In this document: positions 1 through 9,776 of the stretch, piece after piece
Layout of the letters: each line of letters starts with the position of its first letter
Position numbering within the stretch: position 1 is the first letter of the stretch
Source: CAVSDF01 sp963726715
GTDB lineage: Bacteria; Bacteroidota; Rhodothermia; Rhodothermales; BA12
Length of the DNA stretch: 43,679 nt
Assembly (NCBI GenBank): GCA_963726715.1
Contig: CAVSDF010000009.1
Location: 1 to 43,679 of the forward strand
Direction of reading: 5' to 3'
Notes under the pieces: generated by a model
The model's input: the letters and a program-made list of their open reading frames with translations, nothing else
What the model was told of the DNA's origin: nothing
The model's database searches: none
Made by a program: the position numbers and the translations under genes

Positions 1-1104
1 GTCTTACGCAGTTCGTGACGACCGCGGTCCAGAACGGGCCTGAGGTCGCGCTACGCAGGTGGCAGGTAGGCGAGCGACGGATTGGCCAGAAACGCCCGCA
101 TCGCTGCTCGCGCGATGGCCAACTTGGCCTCAAATGACTCGTGCCCGTGCGCAAACGGTGCACCTCCAGGCGCACGAAGGCACGGATCGAGAGAAGCACG
201 TGGTTCACCTGACCCGTCGCCGAGCGCACGTGCGCGCCCTCGACGCCGCAGTACTGCTTCAGACTCCGGTGGTACGACTCGACCGACCACGCCTGACGCA
301 CCAGGCTCGCACGCTCCGCTTCGCTCATCTCGGTCTGGCTCGTCGCGTAGTGCTCCGCGTGTCCGTCTCTGGAGACCGTCCGAAACACCCGCACCAGCCC
401 GAAGCCTTTCAGATGCACCACGCGCCCCTCAGGCCCGATCTCGATGGCCGAGACGTGCACGAGCCCCGTCCTCTCCGCGTTGACGAGCCGGTTGGGCCGA
501 AGCTGCGTCAGCCAGGACCACCGGCAGTTTCTGACCGCCTTGAGGTTCTCCAGACTCGCGTACCAGGCGTCGAAGCACACGCACGAGGGGGCCAGGCCGC
601 GCTCGTGGGCGGTGGCGAGCATCTCGCGGAAGCCGTCGTTCTTGCTCGGCCCGCCGGTGCGGTAGACGCGGAAATCGAGCGGGAAGCCGCACGTGCCGTC
701 GCTCCAGACGAGCGTCTGGAGATTGATGCCCCAGACGACGCGTTTGTGCTTGCCCGACCAGTGGCGGCTCACGAGCTCGATACGGCGTCCGTAGGGCTTG
801 TCGAGCGTCGAGTCGTCGAGCACGAGCAGGCCGCCCGCTCGCGCGACGAAGGGTTTCACTTCCGCCCACACCGCTGCTGTATCGAGCGGCACTCGCGTGA
901 GCAGGCGCGTGAAGGCGTCGTGGGCAGGCGCGCGGTCGTGCTCAGGCTGGCAGCGTGCGGCCTCGGTGCACGAGAAGACGCGCTGGGCGGCGAGAAGGAA
1001 GGCGATGTAGTCGATCTCGGTGCAGCGAGGCGCATTCATGGCGGGTCCGGTCAAGGCACCGACGCAACGCAAACCGGCACACCAAGAGCCCAACTGCGTA
1101 AGAC
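1..1104 (-). mobile_element. IS701-type insertion sequence
   Basis: A complete element of about 1.1 kb. The left end (1-13, GTCTTACGCAGTT) is an exact inverted match to the right end (1092-1104), which gives 13-bp terminal inverted repeats. The four bases after the right end (1105-1108) are CTAG, which fits the 4-bp YTAR target duplications typical of IS701 elements; the matching left copy would lie before the window. The single transposase is on the minus strand. The element sits inside a small membrane-protein gene whose remnant follows it. The window begins exactly at the outer base of the element, so the contig may have ended on this repeat. Confidence 0.85.
51..1039 (-). CDS. IS701-like DDE transposase (one frameshift)
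   Basis: A transposase of about 329 residues. It carries the DDE-superfamily signatures LVLDDSTLDKPYGRR near the first catalytic Asp, CVCFDAWYASLENL at the second, and SVESYHRSLKQYCGVEGA at the catalytic Glu. The motif HWSGKHKRVVWGINLQTL is characteristic of the IS701/IS4-like family. The ATG at 1039 is the first start inside the element. The frame breaks near 135-142: before it the protein reads up to RLRTG, and after it SFEAKLAIARAAMRAFLANP, which is the expected C-terminal tail, so about one base is missing. The break may be a sequence error or may mean the copy is inactive. Length and ends are otherwise normal. Confidence 0.85.
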
Positions 1105-1108
1105 CTAG

Positions 1109-1443
1109 ACAGCCTCCGCGCCGACACCGTGTTTCTGAGCCGCCAGCGGCGTCGTCCGCACGGTGGCATTGCGCAACGTGCGGACCTCGACGTTCGACCT
1201 GGGAACGAAGGTTTCACGCCCGGCGATGGTCACGGGCGGCGTCGTCGGGGCCGGTTGGCGGGGCATCGGGCATGTGCGCCGGATTGTTCGTTGGCGCGGT
1301 CCGCTCCTCGGAGGGGGCAAGATCCGGGCGCTCCCGTCATGCGGGCCGCGGCGATCGGCGCGGTCGGTGGCATCGTGCTGGGCGTTCTGCTCGGCTCGGG
1401 GGTGCGCGTGACCCGGTGGATGCGCGTCAACATCCCGCGCTGA
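1109..1443 (+). pseudogene. Glycine-zipper membrane protein, 5' end removed by the IS
   Basis: Read across at least two frame breaks (near 1146, 1256 and 1330), the strand encodes segments such as VALRNVRTSTFDLGTKV, a Gly-rich stretch VTGGVVGA then GGASGMCAGLFVGAV, and a second helix AAAIGAVGGIVLGVLLGSG ending VTRWMRVNIPR and TGA at 1441. This pattern (a line of 'plus-charged surface strand, Gly-zipper helix, short loop, second Gly-rich helix, aromatic/basic tail') is like small two-helix proteins of unknown function common in Rhodothermota; that resemblance is from memory and inferred. The IS lies directly upstream, so the N-terminal part with its start codon is beyond the window or lost. 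Confidence 0.45.
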
Positions 1444-1592
1444 GGCCGCATTACCGCGCGCAAAGGCGGCAGCGGGATAGCGCGGCGCGGCGCATTCGCC
1501 GGGATTCCACGCGCCGCGCGCGGGCGGCGGGGCAGGGCGGCGGTAGCGTAGCGGCAGATCCGGCGCGACAGCGCATATCCCCGACCGCCGCG

Positions 1593-3175
1593 ATGCACCA
1601 GACGCTCGTCATCCTCGACTTCGGCAGCCAGTTCACGCAGCTCATCGCGCGCCGCGTGCGCGAGGCGGGCGTCTACGCCGAGATCCTGCCCTGCACCGTG
1701 CCGCTTGCCGACATCGAGGCCCGCCAGCCCATCGGTGTCGTCCTCTCCGGCGGTCCAGCGTCGGTCTACGACGTCGGCGCGCCGCGTTTCCGGACGGCCT
1801 GATGGAGATGCGCCGCGCCGACGGCACCGAGATGCCCGTCCTCGGCATCTGCTACGGCTTGCAGGCGATGGCGACGGCCCTCGGCGGCACCGTCGAGCGC
1901 GCCGAGCGCCGCGAGTTCGGACGTGCGCACCTGCTTGACGATGGAGAGGGTGCCGTCGGCGATCCGCTCTTCGACGGCATCCCCGCCGGGTCGACGGTCT
2001 GGATGAGCCACGGCGACCACCTCGCGCGCCTGCCCGACGGATTCCGCGCGACCGCCCGCACCGAGAGCGCGATTGCCGCGTTCCGGCGCGACGGGCATCC
2101 GCACGTCGGCGTGCAGTTCCACCCGGAGGTCGTCCACACCGAGCACGGCGCCCGCCTGCTCGCCAATTTCGCCCACGTCGAGTGCGGCGCGCGCGGCGAC
2201 TGGACGCCCGCCGCCTTTGTCGACGAGCAGGTGGCGTCGATCCGCGCCACCGTCGGCGAGGCGCACGTGCTCCTCGGGCTGTCGGGCGGCGTCGATTCGT
2301 CCGTCGCCGCGGTCCTGATCCACAAGGCCATCGGCGAGCGGCTGCACTGCGTGTTCGTCGACAACGGGCTGCTGCGCGCGGGCGAGTTCGAAGAGGTGCA
2401 GGCGACGTTCCGCGACGGCATCGGCCTCGACCTCGTCGGGCACGACGCCTCCGACCTGTTCCTCGACGCGCCTCGCGGGCGTGACCGACCCCGAGGCCAA
2501 GCGCAAGATCATCGGCGCGGCGTTCATCGAGGCCTTCGAGGAGGCGACGCACGCCATCGAGGCCCGCATCGGCGAGCGCCCGGCGTTTCTGGCGCAGGGG
2601 ACGCTGTATCCGGACGTGATCGAGTCGGTGTCGTTCACGACGGGCGCGCCGTCGGTGACGATCAAGAGCCACCACAACGTCGGCGGGCTGCCGGAGAAGC
2701 TCGGTTACCGAGCTCCTCGAACCGTTCCGGGAGCTGTTCAAGGACGAGGTGCGCGAGGTTGGACGGCTCCTCGGCGTGCCCGAGCGGATCGTCGGGCGCC
2801 ACCCGTTCCCCGGTCCCGGCCTCGCCGTCCGCGTCCTCGGCGCCGTCACGCCCGCCGCCCTCGCCGTGCTGCGGCAGGCCGACACGATCTGGCTCGACGA
2901 GCTGCGCACGAGCGGCCTCTACGACGAGGTCTGGCAGGCGTTCGCGGTGCTGCTGCCGGTGCAGTCGGTCGGCGTCATGGGCGACGGGCGGACGTACGAG
3001 AACGTCCTCGCGCTCCGCGCCGTCACGAGCGTCGACGGCATGACGGCGGACTGGGCGCGCTGCCGTACGAGTTCTCGCGCGCGTCTCGAACCGCATCATG
3101 GGCGAGGTGCGCGGCGTCAACCGCGTCGTCTACGACGTGTCGAGCAAGCCGCCCGCGACCATCGAGTGGGAGTGA
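1593..3175 (+). CDS. guaA: GMP synthetase, glutamine-hydrolysing (frameshifted consensus)
   Basis: Converts XMP to GMP using ATP and glutamine, in cytosolic purine synthesis. The N-terminal amidotransferase domain shows ILDFGSQFTQLIARRVRE, VVLSGGPASV, the nucleophile motif GICYGLQAM and the catalytic VGVQFHPEV. The ATP pyrophosphatase domain has the P-loop LLGLSGGVDSSVAA, followed by FLAQGTLYPDVIES and the dimerisation region RHPFPGPGLAVRVLG, ending SSKPPATIEWE. ATG 1593 starts exactly at the conserved N-terminus. About five single-base frame breaks are needed (near 1790, 2470, 2703, 3055 and 3075), some insertions and some deletions, yet the total of about 527 codons equals a normal guaA. 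I treat these as consensus errors, although real decay cannot be excluded. A hairpin at 3206-3235 follows. Confidence 0.93.
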
Positions 3176-3537
3176 GCGGGAGACGGGGAGACGAGCAGAG
3201 GGGGGCACCAGTCAGGTCTCCCGACCTGACAGGTGTCGCCGGGCGCGCAACGATGCGGTCACGCCCGTGCCCGTCCGTGCTGCGCACACAGCCGCGCGGA
3301 GGCGGTGAGCGCGCCCGGAGCGCCCCCGAACGGCGCAATAGGGCCGCCGGGCAGGCGTTTGCACATAGCCGATACACATCTCCCGCGCGTGCCTGCCCGT
3401 CGGCGAGCCGCCGGGGGGGTGGAGCGGACCGGGGCCTCGCGCGTGCTCCCGTGTATCTTCATCCGACGCTCCCGATCGGGCACCCCAGCCGCCCGGTCCA
3501 GCCTCTCCGCGCGCCGTCATCTCCCTCTGAGTCCCCG
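3176..3537. other. Intergenic region guaA - metallopeptidase gene
   Basis: Apart from the 3206-3235 hairpin I see no gene. Possible reading frames are compositional shadows without family features. The sequence GTGTATCTTCA at 3451-3461 resembles the TAnnTTTG -7 element of Bacteroidota promoters, about 80 bases before the next start, but no clear -33 element accompanies it. Confidence 0.4.
3206..3235. terminator. Hairpin downstream of guaA
   Basis: Two 12-base arms, CACCAGTCAGGT and ACCTGACAGGTG, pair with a single mismatch around the loop CTCCCG. It starts 30 bases after the guaA stop. There is no T-run, so it may be a dispersed palindromic repeat that also stops or stabilises the transcript. 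Confidence 0.5.
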
Positions 3538-6500
3538 ATGCCCCGACTCCCCTCGCTCCGCCCCGCCCCCCGTTCCTCGGTGCTGCGCGCGGCCTGCTGC
3601 CTCCTCGTTCTCGCCGCCGCTCTCGGCCCCGCCGCGCCGACCGCCGAGGCGCAGTACTTCGGGCGCAACAAGGTGCAGTACGACCGCTTCAAGTTCCGGT
3701 CGTTCGAGACCGAGCACTTCAAGATCTACTACTACGCCGAGGCCGAGCAGGCCGTCCGCGACGCCGCTCGGATGGCCGAGCGCTGGTACGAGCGCCACCG
3801 CCGCACCTACCTGAACACGTTCGGCGACAAGAAGCCCATCCTCTTCTACGCCAACGACGCGGACTTCCAGCAGACGAACGCCATCGGCGGCCTCATCGGC
3901 GAGGGCACGGGCGGCGTGACCGAGGGCTTGAAGCAGCGCGTCACGATGCCGCTGACGGGGTCCTACGCCGAGACCGACCACGTCCTCGGCCACGAACTCG
4001 TCCACTCGTTCCAGTACGACATCGCCCTCGAGAAGGACACGTCGGGCTTCGCCCTCGGCGCGCAGCCGCTGTGGCTGATGGAGGGCACGGCGGAGTACCT
4101 GTCGATCGGGCGCGTCGACCCGCACACGGCGATGTGGATGCGCGACGCCGCCCTCCGCGACGACCTCCCGACGATCCGGCAGCTCACCACCGACGGGCGC
4201 TACTTCCCCTACCGCTACGGGCAGGCCCTCATGGCCTACATCGGCGGCAAGTACGGCGACCAGGCCGTGGCCAACGTCTACCGCCTCTCGGGGCGCGTCG
4301 GGCCGGACTCCGCCATCGTCTACGCGCTCGGCCTCTCGCCCGATTCGCTCTCGCGCGAGTGGGCGAGCGAGGTCAAGGCGACGTACCTGCCCCTCGCCGC
4401 CGGGCGCACGCCTGCCGCCGACGCCGGGCGCGTGCTCATCTCGCGCCGCCGCGCGGGCGGGCGCATCAACATCGCCCCGGTGCTCTCGCCCGACGGGCGC
4501 TACGTGGCGTACCTGAGCGAGCGCGACCTCTTCAACGTCAACCTGTTCGTCGCCGACGTCGAGACGGGGCGCATCGTGCAGAAGCTCGCCGAGACCAACG
4601 GCGACTCCCACTTCGACGCCCTCCGCTTCATCGCGAGCGCCGGGTCGTGGAGCCCAGACGGCCAGCGCCTCGCCTTCGTGACGTTCGTCGAGGGCGACAA
4701 CGAGCTGTCGATCTTCGATGTCAAGCGCGGCAAGATCGTCCAGCGCATTCGTGTGGACGAGGTGCCCGCGCTCGCCAACCCGGCGTGGAGCCCGGACGGC
4801 AAGACGATTGCCTTCTCCGGCCTCAAAGGCGGCATCTCCGATCTCTACCTTCTCGATGTCGAGTCGCGCCGGGTGCGGCAGGTGACCGACGACCGCTACG
4901 CCGACCTCCAGCCCGCGTGGAGCCCCGACGGCCAGACGCTCGCCTTCACGACCGACCGCGGCGACGGCACGCCGGGCGACGGCACCAACTTCGAGACGCT
5001 CGACTACGCCGAGCCGCGCCTCGCCACGATGGATGTGGCGACGGGCCGCATCACCGTCCGCACGCCCTTCCGCAACGCCCTCCACCACAACCCGCAGTTC
5101 ACCGGCGACGGGCAAAGCCTCCTGTTCATCTCCGACCAGGACGGCTTCCGCGACCTCTACCGCCTCGAACTCGCCAGCGGCGCCGTCTTCCGGGTGACCA
5201 ACCTGCAAACCGGCATCTCCGGCATCACGCAGACCGCCCCGGCGATGTCGGTCGCCCACAACACGGGCGATGTCGCGTACTCGGTGTTCAGCGACAACGA
5301 GTACACGATCATCGGCAAGACGGCAGCCGAGATGACGGGCACGCCGATCACGCCGCGCGAGAGCGGCACGGCGACCGCGGCGGTGCTGCCGCCGATCCGC
5401 GCGCTCGGCACCGGCCTCGTGGCCTCCTACCTCGGCGACCCCGTGAGCGATTTGCCCGAGCCGTTCACGCAGGAGTCGCGCCCGTACCGCGCCCGCCTCA
5501 AACTCGACGCCGTCGCGCCGCCGACCGTCGGCGTCGGCGTCGGTGGGTACTACGGATCGCAGGTGCAGGGCGGCGTCGGGTTCCTGTTCTCCGACCTGCT
5601 CGGCAACCACAACCTGACCGTCGTGGCGCAGGCCAACGGCACGATCAAGGACATCGGCGGGCAGGCGACGTACCTCAACCTGAGCCGCCGCCTCAACTAC
5701 GGCGCGCAGGTCTCGCACCTGCCGTACCTGATTCCGTACGCCCAGATCTCCGACGACGGCGTCGATGCGGCCTACCTGCAAATCCAGCAGCGCATCTTCC
5801 AGAACGTCCGTGTCGGGCCTCTCGCTCTACCCGCTCACGCAGGCGCGGCGCTTCGAGGCCGAACTCGGCGGCACGCGCTACGGCTTCGACGTGGAGGTCG
5901 ACAGCTTCCCGCTGCGCCGCGACGCCTACGACCAGGGATTCATTCAGGCCACCGACCGCATCCGCAAGAAGGGCATCGCCCCGGACGCGCTCTACCTCGG
6001 CACCGGCAGCATCGCACTCGTCGGCGACTTCTCGAACTTCGGCTTCACCTCGCCCGTGCAGGGCGGGCGCTACCGGTTCCAGGCGGGCGGCTACGTCGGC
6101 GACTACCAGTTCGCCAACGTCCTCGCCGACTACCGGCGCTACTACTTCTTCCGCCCGACGCCCAAGGGCGGCCTGACGCTCGCGTGGCGCGCGATGCACG
6201 TCGGCAACTACGGCGCCGAGAACACCGCGCGCGACTTCCGCATCGGGCAGGTCTACCTGCAATCGAGCTACTACCCGACGTTCGTGCGCGGCTACGGCGC
6301 GCGGTCGTTCGAGCAGGGCGAGTGCGGAAGCACGGTCGGCGCCTGCCCCGCCTTCTCACGCTTGCAGGGCACGCGGGCCGTCATCGCCAGCGCCGAGGCC
6401 CGCGTGCCGCTCTTGGGTACCCGCGACTACGGCTTCTTCAACTTCCCGTACCTGCCGACCGAGCTCTCCGTCTTCGCCGACGCAGGCCTCTCGTGGACCG

Positions 6501-6754
6501 GCCTCGAAGGCAAGAGCGGCACGACGAGCGATGGCAGCGCCTACGACCTCACCAACAGCAAGGTGCGTCCGTTCGCCTTCGTGACCGGCGAGGACGCCCG
6601 CACCACCCTCGACCGCATCCCGGTGACGAGCCTCGGCGTCTCGACGCGCTTCAACGTGCTCGGCTACGCCGTCTTCGAGGTCTTCTACGCCTATCCCTTC
6701 CAGCGCCCCGACAAGGGCGCCCACTTCGGCTTCGCCCTCTCGCCGGGCTGGTGA
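3538..6754 (+). CDS. Secreted metallopeptidase / TolB-like propeller / outer-membrane barrel protein
   Basis: About 1,072 residues. A signal peptide (residues 1-36, ending TAEAQ) is followed by a gluzincin-type peptidase (Peptidase MA-like): H152-E-L-V-H156 in GHELVHSFQYD and the third ligand in WLMEGTAEYLS (Glu182). Residues about 300-570 hold TolB/PD40 propeller blades, with repeated SPDG units such as WSPDGKTIAFSG and AWSPDGQTLAFTTD. The C-terminal 400 residues alternate aromatic and glycine residues like an outer-membrane barrel (GVGVGGYYGS ... EVFYAYPFQRPDKGAH) and end in W. One extra base near 5808 breaks the frame between QRIFQNV and SGLSLYPLTQ. Similar three-part proteins are common but uncharacterised in Bacteroidota. 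ATG 3538 is the only start that precedes the signal peptide. I infer an envelope role; the substrate is unknown. Confidence 0.8.
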
Positions 6755-6785
6755 TCGTAGACGTCGCGGCGGCCGTCGGGGAATC

Positions 6786-7607
6786 TCACACGCCGCCGAA
6801 CATCCGGCCCTCGAACACGGTGACGGCGTGGCCGCGGAGGGCGACGCGCGCGCCCAGGACCTCGACCTCCATCGTCCCGCCGCGGGCGCTGGCCTGCTCG
6901 CAGGCGACGACCGTGCGCCCGAGCCGCTCGGCCCAGTACGGACCGATGGCGCAGTGCGCCGACCCGGTCACCGGGTCCTCGTCGACGCCGACGCGGGGGG
7001 CGAAGAAGCGCGAGACCGCATCGACCCCCGCGCGGTCGCCGGGGGCGGTCACGATCACGCCGCGCGCCTCGACGCGGGCGAGGGCCGCGATGTCGGGGCG
7101 GAGGGCGCGCACGGTTGCGGCATCGTCGAAGACCGCCATCACATCGTCCGTCGCCCATCCGACCGTCGTCGGCATGGCGCCGAGGGCGTCGGCGAGGCCC
7201 TCGGGCATCGGCAGGGGCGTGAGGGGGCGGGCGGGGAAGTCCATCTCGATGCGTCCGTCGGCGAGGCGGCGGCAGCGGAGGATGCCCGAGAGGGTGTGGA
7301 AGACGGCGTCGTCGGTGGCGGCGAGGTGGCCGTCCTGCCAGAGCGCGTGGGCGGTGGCGAGCGTCGCGTGGCCGCACAGGCGCACCTCGGCGGCGGGCGT
7401 GAACCAGCGCAGGCGGTAGCTGCCCACGGGGTCGGCGCCCGGGTTTGGCGTGGCAAACGCCGTCTCGGACAGGTTCATCTCGGCGGCGACGGCCTGCATC
7501 CACGCGGCATCGCGGGCGCGGGCGTGGCCTGCGTCGAGAACGAAGACGGCGGCGGGATTTCCGGCGAAGGGCCGGTCGGTGAAGGCGTCGATCTGGAGGA
7601 AGCGCAT
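6786..7607 (-). CDS. PhzF-family isomerase/epimerase
   Basis: 273 residues, the normal length for the PhzF family (diaminopimelate-epimerase fold). The start MRFLQIDAFTDRPFAGNPAAV is the classic PhzF N-terminus and fixes ATG 7607. Glu48 in NLSETAF aligns with the catalytic Glu of PhzF, and the second lobe has CGHATLATAHAL and GVDEDPVTGSAHC. Family members isomerise small substrates such as trans-2,3-dihydro-3-hydroxyanthranilate, but the substrate of this one cannot be told; no phenazine genes are nearby. It is convergent with the upstream metallopeptidase gene (31-base gap) and divergent from pyrD across a repeat-bearing spacer. The frame is intact. Confidence 0.9.
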   Translation of the reverse strand: MRFLQIDAFTDRPFAGNPAAVFVLDAGHARARDAAWMQAVAAEMNLSETAFATPNPGADPVGSYRLRWFTPAAEVRLCGHATLATAHALWQDGHLAATDDAVFHTLSGILRCRRLADGRIEMDFPARPLTPLPMPEGLADALGAMPTTVGWATDDVMAVFDDAATVRALRPDIAALARVEARGVIVTAPGDRAGVDAVSRFFAPRVGVDEDPVTGSAHCAIGPYWAERLGRTVVACEQASARGGTMEVEVLGARVALRGHAVTVFEGRMFGGV

Positions 7608-7628
7608 CGTCTGGGTGGGTCGTGGGTC

Positions 7629-7798
7629 GTAGGGGACGTGCTTGCACGTCCCGCCGGCGTCCGCGTTGCCCCCGCGTTCGCTGTGCATCCGTCGTTTCCG
7701 GTCGGGATGCGGTGGGCGCGGGGCGATGCGAGCGGTGGCGTGAGGCGGGGAGCAGGACATGGGGCGCGAGGGGCGGGACGTGCACGCACGTCCCCTAC
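7629..7798. repeat. Paired palindromic repeat between PhzF and pyrD
   Basis: A 27-base unit at 7629-7655 contains the hairpin GGGACGTGC-TT-GCACGTCCC. An inverted copy with one change lies at 7772-7798, giving a 170-bp element with 27-bp inverted ends. A third, identical unit is at 36039-36065. No coding sequence is visible inside. It looks like a small non-autonomous repeat or REP-like pair placed in the divergent promoter region. Confidence 0.7.
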
Positions 7799-7869
7799 GG
7801 AGGCACGGGAGACGAACGCACATCGGGGCATCGCCGTACGATCCATCCCCACCGCTATCCCCACGCCCC

Positions 7870-8994
7870 GTGTACCGCGCGATCCGCCCGCTCCTCTTCC
7901 ACCTCGACCCCGAGACCGCGCACACCGCCACGCTCGCGCTCGCCGCCGCCGTGCAATGTCCGCTCGGGCCTGTGCTCGCGCGCCGCTTCACCGTCGAGGA
8001 CGCGCGCCTCGCGCAGACGGTGCTCGGGCGCCGCATCGCCGCGCCGGTCGGGGTGGCGGCGGGACTCGACAAGAACGCGCGCCTCATCCCCATGTGGGCC
8101 GCGCTCGGGTTCGGATGGGCGGAGGTCGGCTCGGCGACGGCGCGGCCCTCGGACGGCAACCCGCGGCCGCGGATGTGGCGACTGCCGGAGGCGGAGGCGC
8201 TCGTCAACCGGATGGGGCTGAACAACGAGGGCGCTGCTGCCATCGCCCGGCGCATTGCCCGCGTGGCGCCGTCGGGGACGTTCGCAGGACCGGGCGCGCG
8301 GCGCGTACCGGTCGGCGTCAACATCGCCAAGACGCACGACCCGGCGATCCTCGGCGACGACGCGCTCGACGACTTCCGCGCCTCCTTCGCCGCCGTCGCG
8401 CCGCATGCGGCGTGGGTGACGCTCAACGTGTCGTGCCCGAACACGCGCGAGGGGACGACCTTCGAGGACCCGCGCGCCCTCGACGCCCTCCTCACCGCCG
8501 TCATGGCCGAGCGCGCCCGCGTGGCGCCCGCCGTGCCTCTCCTCGTCAAGCTGGCCCCGCCGCCCGCCGCATCTGGCGACGCGACCGCTGCCCAGCGTCT
8601 ACGACGAGATCGTCGCCGTGTGCGCCGCGCACGGCGTCGCGGGCTTCGTGGCGGGCAACACCGCGCCCGACCGCGCGGGCGTGTCGCCGGATGTCGCCGC
8701 GCGGGCCGGGCAGGGGGCCTCTCGGGCGCGCCGCTCGCCGCGCGCAGTCGGCGGCTGGTGAGGCACCTGTTCCGGGCGACGAACGGCGCCGTCCCCATCG
8801 TCGCCACGGGCGGGATCGCCACGCCGGACGGCGCCTACGCCGCGATCCGGGCCGGGGCGACGCTCGCGGGCGTCTACACCGGCCTCGTCTACCACGGCCC
8901 CGCCCTCGCGCGCGACCTCCACCGCGGCCTCCTCGCCGCCCTCGACCGCGACCGCCTCGCCACGATCGCCGACGCCGTCGGCGCCGATACCTGA
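7870..8994 (+). CDS. pyrD: Dihydroorotate dehydrogenase, class 2-like (two frame breaks)
   Basis: Oxidises dihydroorotate to orotate in pyrimidine synthesis; class 2 enzymes are membrane-associated and use quinones. The N-terminus YRAIRPLLFHLDPETAH, then PVGVAAGLDKNARLIP, GFGWAEVGSATARP and VNRMGLNNEGA follow class 2 sequences closely. The active-site loop reads LNVSCPNTREG, with Cys after the Ser where many class 2 enzymes have Ser-Ser. The C-terminal FMN phosphate region has GLSGAPLAARSRRLV and PIVATGGIATPDGA. Frame breaks near 8585 and 8715 (a G-run) are repaired by reading LPSVYDEIVAVCAAHGVAGF and then GQGGLSG. The GTG at 7870 starts directly at the conserved N-terminus. It is convergent with the SDR gene. 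Confidence 0.88.
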   Translation: MYRAIRPLLFHLDPETAHTATLALAAAVQCPLGPVLARRFTVEDARLAQTVLGRRIAAPVGVAAGLDKNARLIPMWAALGFGWAEVGSATARPSDGNPRPRMWRLPEAEALVNRMGLNNEGAAAIARRIARVAPSGTFAGPGARRVPVGVNIAKTHDPAILGDDALDDFRASFAAVAPHAAWVTLNVSCPNTREGTTFEDPRALDALLTAVMAERARVAPAVPLLVKLAPPPAASGDATAAQRLRRDRRRVRRARRRGLRGGQHRARPRGRVAGCRRAGRAGGLSGAPLAARSRRLVRHLFRATNGAVPIVATGGIATPDGAYAAIRAGATLAGVYTGLVYHGPALARDLHRGLLAALDRDRLATIADAVGADT

Positions 8995-9056
8995 TGCGGA
9001 ATCGAAGGATCGGCGGTGCAGTGGCCGGGAACGCTGTCGCGCCCAGGCGCCGTCCA

Positions 9057-9776
9057 TCACAAATCCCCCAGCTGCGGACGCAGCAGCACCTCCTCGACGA
9101 CCGTTCGCGGCGAGAGGCGCCAGATGTCGAGGACGGCGGCGGCGATGTCCTCGGGCGGCATGAAGCGGTCGTCGGGCTCCGACGTGCCGTCCCACGACGG
9201 CGTCCGCGTCGCGCCGGGCAGAAGCGTCGTCACGCGCACGCCCGACGTCTTCGTCTCCTCCCGAACGACGCGCGCGAGGCCCAGCACGCCGTGCTTGGCG
9301 GCTGTGTACGCGCCCCCACCGGCGTAGCCCTTCACCGACGCGATCGAGCCCATGTAGACGACGAGGCCCGCGCGCGCCGCGACCATCGGCGGCAGGAAGG
9401 CGCGCGTCGTCAGGAAGGCGCTCGTCAGGTTGGCGTCGATCTGGCGGCGGAACTCGTCGAGGGACGTGTCGAGGAGCGGGCCGGGGGTGAAGCTGCCCGC
9501 GTTGGCCACGAGGACCGATGCGGCGCCCCAGCGGTCGTGGACGGCGGCGGCGGCGGCATCGGTCGCGGCCTCGTCGGTGGCGTCGGTCGGCAGCACGAGG
9601 GCGTCGGCGCCGAGGCTGCGACAGGCGTCGGCGACGGCGTCGAGACGGCCCTGGCTGCGGGCGAGGAGGGCGAGGCGGACGCCGGGCACGGCGGCGGCGA
9701 AGGCGCGGGCGATGGCCTCGCCGATGCCCTGGCTCGCGCCGGTGACGACGACGGTGGGCGGGGTGGAATCGGGCAC
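9057..9776 (-). CDS. SDR-family NAD(P)-dependent oxidoreductase
   Basis: 239 residues, a classical short-chain dehydrogenase. It shows the cofactor motif VVVTGASQGIGEAIA, VLVANAGSF, the catalytic Ser in YMGSIASVKG and Tyr/Lys in AYTAAKHGVLGLAR, then LLPGATRTP. The GTG start (9776) places TVVVTGAS ten residues from the N-terminus; no nearer start exists and the upstream extension has no family similarity. The substrate is unknown. The frame is intact. It ends 62 bases from the pyrD stop on the opposite strand. Confidence 0.85.
   Translation of the reverse strand: MPDSTPPTVVVTGASQGIGEAIARAFAAAVPGVRLALLARSQGRLDAVADACRSLGADALVLPTDATDEAATDAAAAAVHDRWGAASVLVANAGSFTPGPLLDTSLDEFRRQIDANLTSAFLTTRAFLPPMVAARAGLVVYMGSIASVKGYAGGGAYTAAKHGVLGLARVVREETKTSGVRVTTLLPGATRTPSWDGTSEPDDRFMPPEDIAAAVLDIWRLSPRTVVEEVLLRPQLGDL

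Noticed and set aside
59..1108. Long plus-strand open frame over the IS
   Set aside because: It is antisense to the transposase, Arg/Ala/Val-rich with no domain, and follows from the GC bias of the third codon position.
1593..3175. Programmed frameshifting as an explanation of the guaA breaks
   Set aside because: The breaks go in both directions, lie in unrelated contexts and have no common slippery heptamer; guaA is not known to use recoding.
3451..3461. Promoter -7 element before the metallopeptidase gene
   Set aside because: It matches TAnnTTTG only partly, without a -33 element, so it is mentioned in the spacer entry and not listed as a promoter.
3517..5781. 754-residue minus-strand open frame opposite the metallopeptidase gene
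   Set aside because: Its composition (Val/Arg/Glu/Gly runs) mirrors the sense codons and it has no recognisable motif; the sense strand has a signal peptide and the HELVH motif.
6786..7607. Phenazine biosynthesis gene
   Set aside because: PhzF-fold proteins are widespread and no other phenazine gene is present, so only the family name is given.
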